From the NCBI GenBank assembly GCA_902781215.1, contig CACZIO010000002.1:1-64000 (forward strand): 64,000 nt of DNA, written 5' to 3'. Numbering within the stretch: the first letter of the stretch is position 1; each line of letters opens with the position of its first letter. Source of the DNA: an uncultured Lachnospiraceae bacterium. Lineage in GTDB: Bacteria > Bacillota > Clostridia > Lachnospirales > Lachnospiraceae. The notes beneath the pieces were generated by a model. It made no database searches. It worked only from the letters and a program-made list of their open reading frames with translations, and was not told where the DNA came from. This document shows, in pieces, positions 9,071-17,296 of the stretch. Both the position numbers and the translations under genes were made by a program.

Positions 9071-9429
9071 GAATAAGCAGGGCGGGTGATCGCGGGCGCC
9101 GGCGCATTGCGCAGGCGCGTGAGGAAAGTCCGGGCTTCGCAGGGCAGGATGCCGGATAACGTCCGGTGGAGGTGACTCCCAGGCCAGTGCAACAGAAATA
9201 TACCGCCCGCGGGATTCGTCCCGCAGGTAAGGGTGAAAAGGCAGTGTAAGAGACTACCGTCTTCGTGGTAACACGAAGAGCCATGTAAACCCCATCCGAA
9301 GCAAGACCGAAACGAGGACAATGGGCTTGCCCGGCCCGTTCTCAGGTGGGTCGCTGGAGGCTGCCGGCAACGGCAGTCCTAGATAGATGATCATCCAAGA
9401 CAGAACCCGGCTTACAGCTCTGCTTATTC
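9071..9429 (+). ncRNA. rnpB: RNase P RNA (class A type)
   Basis: Catalytic RNA of RNase P, which matures tRNA 5' ends. The universally conserved segments are visible: GAGGAAAGTCCGGGCT near 9119, the ACAGAA-containing region, GGTAAGGGTGAAA near 9226, and ACAGAACCCGGCTTAC near 9401. P1 pairs GAATAAGCAG (9071-9080) with CTGCTTATTC (9420-9429). The overall layout matches class A rather than the Bacillus class B. Confidence 0.95.
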
Positions 9430-9525
9430 TTTTTATGATATTTCTGAACGGCTGACGCCGCTCCGGTTCATTTGCATACGTCTGCGTGCAACAGGCGCAG
9501 TTTAAGCTTTTATTATATTTCTGAA

Positions 9526-9577
9526 CTGCAGGCGCCGCCTCTTCGATGCGGTCAGATCCGCCTGCAGCGGCTTTTTT
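9526..9577 (+). terminator. Terminator-like hairpin in the cobW1 leader
   Basis: A 9-bp perfect stem CTGCAGGCG/CGCCTGCAG (9526-9534 with 9559-9567), then CGGC and six Ts ending at 9577, only 4 nt before the SD of the CobW gene. It may terminate rnpB or act as an attenuator for the cobW operon. A ~30-bp direct repeat (ATATTTCTGAAC at about 9439 and 9514) lies just upstream. Confidence 0.6.
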
Positions 9578-9591
9578 CAACGGAGGAAATC

Positions 9592-10920
9592 ATGACAAAG
9601 ATTGATATTGTATCCGGATTTCTGGGTGCAGGAAAGACGACACTGATCAAAAAACTGCTCAAGGACGCCCTGGCGGGAACCAAAGTCGTCCTGATCGAGA
9701 ATGAATTCGGCGAGATCGGCATCGACGGCGGATTCCTCAAGGAGTCCGGCATCGAGATCCGCGAGATGAACGCGGGCTGCATCTGCTGCTCCCTCGTGGG
9801 TGATTTCGGGACTTCCCTGCGGGAGGTCATGGCAGCCTACGCACCGGAGCGCATTCTGATCGAGCCCTCGGGCGTCGGCAAGCTCTCCGATGTCATGCGC
9901 GCCATCAATGACGCCTCCGAGCACACCGAGATGCACCTGAACAGTGCCGTTGCAGTCGTGGACGCCTCCAAGTGCAAGGTCTACCTCAAGAACTTCGGCG
10001 AATTTTTCGACAATCAGATCGCCTATGCAGGTACCATCATCCTGTCCAGGACCGACAAGATCAGCGAGGAGAAGACCGAGGAGTGCGTGGAGCTCCTGCG
10101 CGCCCTCAACAAGGACGCCACCATCATCACGACCCCCATCGCCTCCCTGGACGGCAAAATGATCCTCGATACCATCGAGGGTACCGCCGATCTGCAGAAG
10201 CAGCTCCTCGAGGAGGTTCTCGCCGCCGATTACGACGACGATGACGATGAAGACGAGCACGAGCACCATCACCACGATCACGATGAGGATGAGGAGCACG
10301 AGCACCACCATCACGATCATGACGATGAGGATGAAGAGCACGAGCACCACCATCACGATCATGACGATGAGGATGAAGAGCACGAGCACCACCACCATCA
10401 CGACCACGACCATGAGGATGAGGAGCACGAGCACCACCACCATCACGACCACGATGAGGATGAGGAGCACGAGCACCACCACCACCATCACCATCACCAT
10501 GACCACGACCATGAGGAAGAGGAGATGGAGGCCGACGAGGACGGCGACCGCATCTACCACACCCATGATTACCAGGAGGCCCACGGCGGCCATCACCACC
10601 ACCACCATCATCACCATCACCACCACCACGGACATGATGCGGATGAGGTCTTTGGCAGCTGGGGCATGGAGACACCTTCCCGCTTCACCAAGGAGGAGAT
10701 CGCGCGCATCCTGAAGGAACTGGAGAACGAGGACAAGTACGGCTACGTCCTTCGCTCCAAGGGCATGGTCCCCGCCCAGGACGGCACATGGATCCACTTC
10801 GACTACGTGCCGGAGGAGCCCGAGATCCGCACCGGCGCGGCCGATGTCACCGGCAAGATCTGTGTCATCGGTGCCAAGCTCAACGAGGAGAACCTCGCAA
10901 AGCTGTTTAAGAGAAAATAA
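9592..10920 (+). CDS. CobW-family GTPase with a giant His/Asp/Glu repeat
   Basis: G3E-family GTPase, a class of metallochaperones for zinc, cobalt or nickel. The P-loop GFLGAGKTTL (about 9-18), the metal-binding CxCC motif (GCICCSL, about 62-68) and the base-recognition SRTDK are present. Residues about 213-349 are almost only His, Asp and Glu: six ~14-residue units of the type HEHHHHDHDEDEE, then a run of 13 His. GGAGG lies 6 nt before ATG 9592; the upstream in-frame ATG 9472 would add a non-family extension. The C-terminal domain is the usual CobW-C. The gene is 3 nt from cobW2, so the two are an operon. The substrate metal cannot be told from sequence; zinc or nickel is plausible. Confidence 0.9.
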   Translation: MTKIDIVSGFLGAGKTTLIKKLLKDALAGTKVVLIENEFGEIGIDGGFLKESGIEIREMNAGCICCSLVGDFGTSLREVMAAYAPERILIEPSGVGKLSDVMRAINDASEHTEMHLNSAVAVVDASKCKVYLKNFGEFFDNQIAYAGTIILSRTDKISEEKTEECVELLRALNKDATIITTPIASLDGKMILDTIEGTADLQKQLLEEVLAADYDDDDDEDEHEHHHHDHDEDEEHEHHHHDHDDEDEEHEHHHHDHDDEDEEHEHHHHHDHDHEDEEHEHHHHHDHDEDEEHEHHHHHHHHHDHDHEEEEMEADEDGDRIYHTHDYQEAHGGHHHHHHHHHHHHHGHDADEVFGSWGMETPSRFTKEEIARILKELENEDKYGYVLRSKGMVPAQDGTWIHFDYVPEEPEIRTGAADVTGKICVIGAKLNEENLAKLFKRK

Positions 10921-10923
10921 TAT

Positions 10924-11898
10924 ATGTTGGATTTTTTAAAAGGAAAGAAAAAAGTGGAACAGAAACCAGTCTATGTGATCAACGGCTTTCTGGACAGCGG
11001 AAAGACCTCATTTATCGCGTATACCATCGGGCAGCCCTATTTCCAGATCAAGGGTACCACGCTCCTGATCCTCTGCGAGGAGGGCGAGGATGAGTACCGC
11101 GAGGGACTCCTGAGAGAGACCGATACCGTTGTGGAAAAAATCGAGGACCTCGAGGACTTTACAACTGCGCATCTGATGGAGCTGGAGAAAAAGCACCGTC
11201 CCGAGCGCGTCCTGATCGAGTGGAACGGCATGTGGGACTTCCGACAGTTCAGGATCCCCAGCGCCTGGCGGTTGGAGCAGCAGATCACGACGATCGATGC
11301 CTCGATGTTCAATATCTACTTTACCAATATGCGGTCTCTGGCCGCAGAGCAGCTCCGCAACTCCGAGCTCATCATGTTCAACCGCTGTGATGACATCGAT
11401 GAGAAGGAGCTTGTCAGCTACAAGCGCAATGTCAAGGCCATCAACCAGCGTGCGGACCTGGTCTTCGAGGACTCCGAGGGCGAGATCGACATGACGACCG
11501 AGGAGGACCTGCCCTTCGACATCCACCAGGATCCGATTCCCCTGGAGGGGCTGGATTACGGCATCTGGTACATTGATGCCATGGAGCATCCGGACCGCTA
11601 TGTGGGCAAAAACATCGTCTACACCGGCATGGTGATGCGCCCTGCGGATTTCCCCAAGGGTTACTTTGTCCCCGGCAGGATGGCCATGACCTGCTGTGCC
11701 AACGACATGACATTCCTGGGCTATGCCTGCAGGTCTGACAAGGCTGCCGCCTATCCCGAGAGACAGTGGGTCAAGGTCACGGCGACCATCCGCAAGGAGG
11801 AGTTCGGCCCCTACGGCGGCCCCGGCGTCATCCTGGACGCGACTGCGGTCGAGCCCGCCAAACAGCCGGAGGAGCCCGTCATCAACTTCGCGGGCTGA
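10924..11898 (+). CDS. CobW-like GTPase fused to a TIGR03943/YcgQ-like C-terminal domain
   Basis: The N-terminal half is a short G3E GTPase (P-loop NGFLDSGKTS at about 20-29; NRCDDID as the NKxD-like motif) without an obvious CxCC. The C-terminal ~100 residues (YIDAMEHPDRYVGKNIVYTG ending near RMAMTCCANDMTFLGY) match the C-terminal domain of TIGR03943/DUF1980 proteins, which are partners of a zinc-related permease. The start is 3 nt after the cobW1 stop with a poor SD, suggesting translational coupling. Probably a metal-transfer partner of cobW1. The 324-aa protein's final codons are duplicated after the stop. Confidence 0.82.
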   Translation: MLDFLKGKKKVEQKPVYVINGFLDSGKTSFIAYTIGQPYFQIKGTTLLILCEEGEDEYREGLLRETDTVVEKIEDLEDFTTAHLMELEKKHRPERVLIEWNGMWDFRQFRIPSAWRLEQQITTIDASMFNIYFTNMRSLAAEQLRNSELIMFNRCDDIDEKELVSYKRNVKAINQRADLVFEDSEGEIDMTTEEDLPFDIHQDPIPLEGLDYGIWYIDAMEHPDRYVGKNIVYTGMVMRPADFPKGYFVPGRMAMTCCANDMTFLGYACRSDKAAAYPERQWVKVTATIRKEEFGPYGGPGVILDATAVEPAKQPEEPVINFAG

Positions 11899-11950
11899 CA
11901 GACTGACGGGACGAGGAGCCTGTGATCATTTTCGCGGGCTGACAGACAGC
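11869..11950. repeat. 44-bp duplication of the cobW2 3' end
   Basis: Copy 1 starts GAGGAGCCCGTCATC at 11869 and includes the stop; copy 2 starts GAGGAGCCTGTGATC at 11913 and keeps TTCGCGGGCTGACAGAC including the stop codon. Confidence 0.8.
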
Positions 11951-12011
11951 CTGCACAGGAGTTTTTTCGCGGCAATACGATCAAGGCTTAAAACGTAAGC
12001 GTTACATATGG

Positions 12012-12048
12012 AACTGCCATGCGGGGACAGCCTCTCATGGCAGTTTTC
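12012..12048 (+). terminator. Terminator of the cobW1-cobW2 operon
   Basis: A 10-bp stem AACTGCCATG/CATGGCAGTT with a 14-nt loop and a short T-rich tail (TTTTCT). Confidence 0.8.
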
Positions 12049-12138
12049 TGTAAAAAGAACCGGTCTGAGCGCGGACAGTTATGAGAAGACAGCTGTACAC
12101 GTTTATGGCAGATTAGACACAGAAAGGCCCGGACATAG

Positions 12139-12891
<753 letters not shown>

Positions 12892-12911
12892 ACGAGCGGA
12901 GGAAAAAATCT

Positions 12912-14312
12912 ATGAAAACACTGTATCTTGCCTGCAATATGGGGGCTGCCGGAGACATGCTTTCCGCCGCTCTTCTGGAGCTTCACCCGGACCCCGCCGG
13001 CATGGTCGACCGCCTGAACGCCCTGGGTATCCCGGGCGTGACCTATGAGGCACAGCCCATGGATAAATGCGGCATCCGGGGTACCCATCTGACGGTCAGG
13101 GTCAAGGGGGAGGAAGAGGAGAGTTTCGATGTCCACGGTCACGCGCACGGCCATGATCATGAACACTCCCATACGCATGATCACGGGCATCACCACCATC
13201 ACCATCATCACGATGAGAACGACCACGGCCACGAACATAAACATGGCTGTCATCATGATGCGGAGGAGCATGTACATGACCACCACCACCATCAGCATGA
13301 TGAGCAAGATGGACACAGCCATGGCCATGACCACCATCACGGACACCACCATGTGCACAGGAGTCTGGCCGACATCAGGGCCATCGTAGACCATCTGGAC
13401 ATTCCTGAAGCTGTCCGCAGTGACATCATGAAGGTCTATCAACTGATCGCGGAGGCGGAGAGCCATGCCCACGGGCGGCCGGTGGAAGAGGTCCACTTCC
13501 ATGAAGTCGGGGCCATGGACGCGGTCGCCGACATCACGGCCTTCTGCCTGCTCCTGCACGAACTGGCACCTGAACAGGTCATTGCCTCACCGGTCAACGT
13601 CGGATTCGGCGAAGTGCAGTGCGCGCACGGGATCCTGCCCGTCCCCGCACCCGCGACCGCCTGGATCCTGCGGGGCATCCCAATCTATGCGGGACAGATC
13701 CGCGGGGAGATGTGTACACCGACCGGCGCGGCCCTCCTCAAATGCTTTGCGCAGTCCTATGGACAACTCCCCCAGATGTGCGTCGACCGCATCGGCATCG
13801 GCTGCGGCAAGAAGGATTTTGAACAGGCCAACATCGTCCGCGCCATGCTGGGTGAGACACCGGATTCCCGGGACTCCGTGCTGGAGCTGACCTGCAACCT
13901 CGATGACATGACCCCCGAGGCGGTCGGCTTTGCCATGGAGGAACTGCTCGCCGCGGGCGCTGTGGACGTCTACACGATCCCTGTCACCATGAAAAAGAGC
14001 CGTCCCGGCCTCATGCTGACCTGCATGTGCAGGCAGCCGCTGCGGGACCGCATGCTGGGAATCCTGTTCCGGCACACCACGACCCTGGGCGTGCGGGAGA
14101 TCCTCTGCAGCCGCAGCACCATGGACCGGGAAGTCCGGACCCTCCACACCTCTGTCGGAGACATCCGCCTCAAGACCGCCCGCGGCTGGGGCGCTGTCCG
14201 CGAGAAATATGAGTACGAAGACCTGGCAAGAGCTGCCCGTGAAAGGGGAATCTCCCTGGCAGAGGCCGCAAAGGCCGCGGATGAGAGCCGGAGAGAAGAG
14301 GATGAGAAATGA
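12912..14312 (+). CDS. larC: Nickel insertase LarC (pyridinium-dithiocarboxylate nickel chelatase) with His-rich insert
   Basis: LarC inserts Ni(II) into the pincer cofactor in a CTP-dependent way. Family motifs are NMGAAGDMLSAALLEL (about 9-24), HFHEVGAMDAVADI (about 196-209), GEMCTPTGAALLKCF and LTCNLDDMTPEAVGFAMEEL. In Lactiplantibacillus larC is split and joined by programmed frameshifting; here one 466-aa frame covers both parts. Residues about 75-155 are a His-rich insert with runs such as HGHHHHHHHHDEN, likely storing nickel. An SD (GGAGG) precedes ATG 12912. It is coupled to larB and lies 1 kb after the His-rich cobW1. Confidence 0.93.
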   Translation: MKTLYLACNMGAAGDMLSAALLELHPDPAGMVDRLNALGIPGVTYEAQPMDKCGIRGTHLTVRVKGEEEESFDVHGHAHGHDHEHSHTHDHGHHHHHHHHDENDHGHEHKHGCHHDAEEHVHDHHHHQHDEQDGHSHGHDHHHGHHHVHRSLADIRAIVDHLDIPEAVRSDIMKVYQLIAEAESHAHGRPVEEVHFHEVGAMDAVADITAFCLLLHELAPEQVIASPVNVGFGEVQCAHGILPVPAPATAWILRGIPIYAGQIRGEMCTPTGAALLKCFAQSYGQLPQMCVDRIGIGCGKKDFEQANIVRAMLGETPDSRDSVLELTCNLDDMTPEAVGFAMEELLAAGAVDVYTIPVTMKKSRPGLMLTCMCRQPLRDRMLGILFRHTTTLGVREILCSRSTMDREVRTLHTSVGDIRLKTARGWGAVREKYEYEDLARAARERGISLAEAAKAADESRREEDEK

Positions 14313-14347
14313 AGATTTGCTGTATCTGATAAAGTACAATCATGCAA

Positions 14348-14376
14348 TTGACACTCCCGGACCCTTTTTGTAAGAT
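14348..14376 (+). promoter_or_regulatory. rpsT promoter
   Basis: TTGACA (14348-14353), a 17-nt spacer, TAAGAT (14371-14376). It would give a leader of about 140 nt before rpsT, long enough for S20 autoregulation, though no specific element was recognised. Confidence 0.75.
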
Positions 14377-14525
14377 TACAAGGTATGTTTTGGCAGAAGT
14401 TCCGTGTCATCTTCTGTCTTTCTTTCCCTGAATATGGCTGTTTGCGCGGCTGCACAGCGATGGGACGGGAGAGGTATCAGAAATAATATTTTTATCGATC
14501 GATTCAATCATTCGGAGGAATAGAA

Positions 14526-14789
14526 ATGGCAAACATTAAATCTGCCAAGAAGAGAATTGTCACAAGCCAGAAGAGAGCAGCCAGGAACAAGGCTGTCAAG
14601 TCCGGTGTCAAGACCGCCGTCAAGAAGGTCCGCGTCGCCATCGAAGCCAACGATATGGCTGCAGCAGCAGAGGCATTTGAGAGTGCCAAGTCCATCATCG
14701 ACAAGGCTGCTTCCAAGGGCGTTCTGCACAAGAACACCGCTGCCCGCAAGGTCGCAAGACTGGCTGCGGCTGTCAACAAGGCACAGTGA
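14526..14789 (+). CDS. rpsT: 30S ribosomal protein S20
   Basis: The 87-aa basic protein begins MANIKSAKKRIVTSQKRAA, the S20 signature, and is full length. It binds 16S rRNA in the small subunit. ATG 14526 follows CGGAGGAATAGAA. It is monocistronic, with its own promoter and terminator. Confidence 0.97.
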   Translation: MANIKSAKKRIVTSQKRAARNKAVKSGVKTAVKKVRVAIEANDMAAAAEAFESAKSIIDKAASKGVLHKNTAARKVARLAAAVNKAQ

Positions 14790-14847
14790 TCTGCTTTTTT
14801 AGCGGATACGCTCTTTTTCATGCATTTGAGGATAACTAAGAAAGTAA

Positions 14848-14888
14848 AAGAGCTGCTCTGTCCCGGGAGGAAAGAGCAGCTCTTTTTC
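14848..14888 (+). terminator. rpsT terminator
   Basis: Stem AAGAGCTGCTCT/AGAGCAGCTCTT with a ~13-nt loop, then a T-run. Confidence 0.9.
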
Positions 14889-15065
14889 TGGTAGCTGAAC
14901 CGGACCTGCGCCTGCACACACCGGGCCTCCAGCATATAGGGGAGCCATAGCCGCTGCTTCTGATGCTCTGGCCGGCCTGTAGAAGCCGGCATAGATGAGA
15001 TGCGGCGCATGGCATACTCGGGAATGTAAAAGAATATTTCCCGGGACCATTATCAGAAAGGATTT

Positions 15066-16121
15066 GTGAAAAAGATGTCTGTATCACAGCTTTTAAATCT
15101 GTTCTTCGCGGCCAGCTTTCTGGGCTGGATCTATGAATGTATCTATTGCACGGTCAAGACAACGCGCTGGCAGAACCGGGGTTTTTTGTTCGGACCGGTC
15201 TGCCCCATCTACGGATTTGGTGTTCTCGGAGCCTTTTTGCTGTTTTCCGCCGGCGGCGGCCTCGAAGGCAGTCGCACAGAATGGCCTGTCGTGTTTGCTG
15301 CCTGCGCGCTGGGGAGTGCAGTCCTTGAGTATTCATCAAGCTTTCTGCTTGAGAAACTGTTTCATGCCCGATGGTGGGACTACAGCAGCGCTCCGCTGAA
15401 CCTCAATGGAAGGATCTGCCTGCCCGCCACATGCGGGTTTGGCGCCGCAGGAGTTGTGCTTGTCAAATATGCCTTTCCGTTTCTGGACCGCTGCATGCAG
15501 CCTTTCATAAGGGGGGCTGGCGGCGGACTTGTAGAAGAACTCTGTGCCGTGGTTCTCGTGTGCCTGTTTGGCGTAGACATGGGCCTGAGCTTTTCCTCGG
15601 TGACAAGCCTGAACGAGACCCTGGAGTATATCGAGAATGAATTTAATGAAATGATGGAAAGCAGGTACGCTCCGATTGGCAGAAGACAGCGCTTTCTGGC
15701 GGATAAGATAAGCGGCGTCGGACAATCAGCTGCCGAGAGGATCGGGACTGCCGGGCAGACAGCGGCAGGAAAGATAGAGACTGCCAGACAGAATGTGGCG
15801 GGCCGGATCGAAAATGTTCAGGAAACGATGAATGAGAAGATCGAAGATACCGCGTCCTACATGGACCTGATTCGAAGGCGTGCGGCGCAGCTGTCCCGGC
15901 ACCAGAGCAAGGCCCTGATGAATATAGAGGTGTTCAGCGCCACCGGCCATAAGTACGTGGGCGAAAAGATGAAAGAAATTCTTGTGTCAAAACTGCCGCG
16001 CAGAGTAAAAAAGAATGATGTTCCTTTAGAAACGGGACAGGAAGCACCCCAAAGCCCGGATCCGGAAACAGACAATGAAGTAAGACAAGAGGCGGATCGA
16101 TTCAGCAGAGAACAGGATTGA
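15066..16121 (+). CDS. Membrane protein of the CmpB-like 'putative ABC transporter type IV' family (PF06541-like)
   Basis: Function unknown. The N-terminal ~200 residues hold several membrane segments and the family signature (FLGWIYECIYCTV; RGFLFGPVCPIYGFG; HARWWDYSSAPLNLNGRICL). The C-terminal ~150 residues are soluble, with a repeated AA-rich amphipathic stretch (AAERIGTAGQTAAGKIETAR) that may be a coiled coil. The start is GTG 15066 or ATG 15075; AAAGGA sits 3 or 12 nt upstream. The HD gene follows after 6 bp, so the two are an operon. Confidence 0.75.
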   Translation: MKKMSVSQLLNLFFAASFLGWIYECIYCTVKTTRWQNRGFLFGPVCPIYGFGVLGAFLLFSAGGGLEGSRTEWPVVFAACALGSAVLEYSSSFLLEKLFHARWWDYSSAPLNLNGRICLPATCGFGAAGVVLVKYAFPFLDRCMQPFIRGAGGGLVEELCAVVLVCLFGVDMGLSFSSVTSLNETLEYIENEFNEMMESRYAPIGRRQRFLADKISGVGQSAAERIGTAGQTAAGKIETARQNVAGRIENVQETMNEKIEDTASYMDLIRRRAAQLSRHQSKALMNIEVFSATGHKYVGEKMKEILVSKLPRRVKKNDVPLETGQEAPQSPDPETDNEVRQEADRFSREQD

Positions 16122-16127
16122 ATAACA

Positions 16128-16583
16128 ATGAAAAAAACTGAGAACAGAATTCTAAAAACCTTCCCGGAACTGGTCCGACCGGTCAGTGAGGATCCCAGAT
16201 GCCTGAAGATGAAAGAATACATCCAGCATGGCAGGATCAATACCTACGATCACTGCATGGACGTGGCAAGAACAAGCTACTGGCTGGGGAAAAAGTTCCG
16301 CCTGCAGCTCCATGAAGAGGAACTGGTCCGGGGAGCCTTCCTGCATGACTATTATCTCTATGACTGGCATCATCATGAAGAACCCTGGCATGGATATACG
16401 CACCCGAGAGAAGCTGCGAAAAATGCCTGCAGGGATTTTCATGTGACACCGCTCGAAGAGGGGATCATCAGGAGCCACATGTGGCCGCTCACCCTGCGGT
16501 CTGTTCCAAAAAGCAGGGAAGCAATCCTGGTCTGCATTGCCGACAAGATCTGTTCTGTGAGAGAGACTCTTTTCTGCAGGTGA
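16128..16583 (+). CDS. HD-domain hydrolase
   Basis: A 151-aa stand-alone HD protein with the metal-binding set: H in YDHCMDVARTSYW, the HD pair in AFLHDYYLYDW, and later His and Asp residues (SHMWPLT; CIADKICS). It probably hydrolyses a phosphate ester, substrate unknown. It lies 6 bp after the membrane protein gene, with which it is likely cotranscribed. Confidence 0.82.
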   Translation: MKKTENRILKTFPELVRPVSEDPRCLKMKEYIQHGRINTYDHCMDVARTSYWLGKKFRLQLHEEELVRGAFLHDYYLYDWHHHEEPWHGYTHPREAAKNACRDFHVTPLEEGIIRSHMWPLTLRSVPKSREAILVCIADKICSVRETLFCR

Positions 16584-16698
16584 AGCTGAAGACAGCCCGG
16601 AAAGTATTTGGCTGTTGAAAGAGTTGAAAATACTGTCGATACAGTATTATTCACTCCGGAGGGTTGAAAAAATAGCCCTCAAAAATGAAAAATAATGG

Positions 16699-16727
16699 TT
16701 GAAAGTCCATGATGGCTGTGTTAAAAT
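16699..16727 (+). promoter_or_regulatory. tRNA-Trp promoter
   Basis: TTGAAA (16699-16704), a 17-nt spacer, TAAAAT (16722-16727), about 40 nt before the tRNA. The segment between contains a small hairpin (ACTGGC/GCCAGT, 16738-16754). Confidence 0.65.
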
Positions 16728-16767
16728 ACGAAGGTCGACTGGCGGACAGCCAGTAGAACCTATATTC

Positions 16768-16838
16768 AGGGGAATCATACAATGGCAGTATCACGGTCTC
16801 CAAAACCGTTCATGGGGGTTCGAATCCCTCTTCCCCTG
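16768..16838 (+). tRNA. tRNA-Trp (anticodon CCA)
   Basis: Acceptor stem AGGGGAA/TTCCCCT, anticodon stem ACGGT/ACCGT around CTCCAAA (anticodon CCA), and T-loop GGTTCGAATCC. Discriminator G73, as expected for tRNA-Trp. CCA is not encoded. Confidence 0.93.
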
Positions 16839-16841
16839 CTG

Positions 16842-17249
16842 TCAATCCAGGCTGACGATCCTGTCGGCCTGGATTTTTGCTCCGTTTTCCATCACGACCG
16901 TGCCCATCTCGACTTTACGGATTCTGCCGGAGGCCTCCGCATAGGAGCCTCCGGTTTTTCTTTTATCAGGGACATAATAAGTAATGGTGACTTCGAGGTC
17001 GGCAGAGAGCGCATCCATTAGTTTCCGATTCAGTTCTTCCAGCGCTGTATCAGATAAGGAAATCATTTCATCTGTCCGCCGGGCGGTTTCGGCAATGGCT
17101 GCGTCGTATCCGGTCAGCGCCGCGAAGGGGGCAAACTGCGCGGCGCGTTTTTCAGGAGACATGGCAGGATGCTTTTTTGAAACGTGGTGCGGCAGATCTA
17201 CAATATCCTCGTACTGCCATTTTGTCATATATTTTCCATTATTATCCAT
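16842..17249 (-). CDS. YolD-like family protein
   Basis: Small protein of the YolD family, which in Firmicutes is typically encoded beside a Y-family DNA polymerase. Visible signature: YEDIVDLPHHVSKKHPAMS and RAAQFAPFAALTGYDAAI. The start is uncertain: ATG 17249 gives 135 aa and the family-like N-terminus, while ATG 17300 overlaps the polymerase stop (ATGA) and would add 17 residues. The gene is downstream of and probably coupled to the polymerase gene; its 3' end abuts tRNA-Trp convergently. Confidence 0.85.
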   Translation of the reverse strand: MDNNGKYMTKWQYEDIVDLPHHVSKKHPAMSPEKRAAQFAPFAALTGYDAAIAETARRTDEMISLSDTALEELNRKLMDALSADLEVTITYYVPDKRKTGGSYAEASGRIRKVEMGTVVMENGAKIQADRIVSLD

Positions 17250-17296
17250 AGAAATTAACCAACAAATGATACTTACGGAACTTCTTCGGAACTGTC

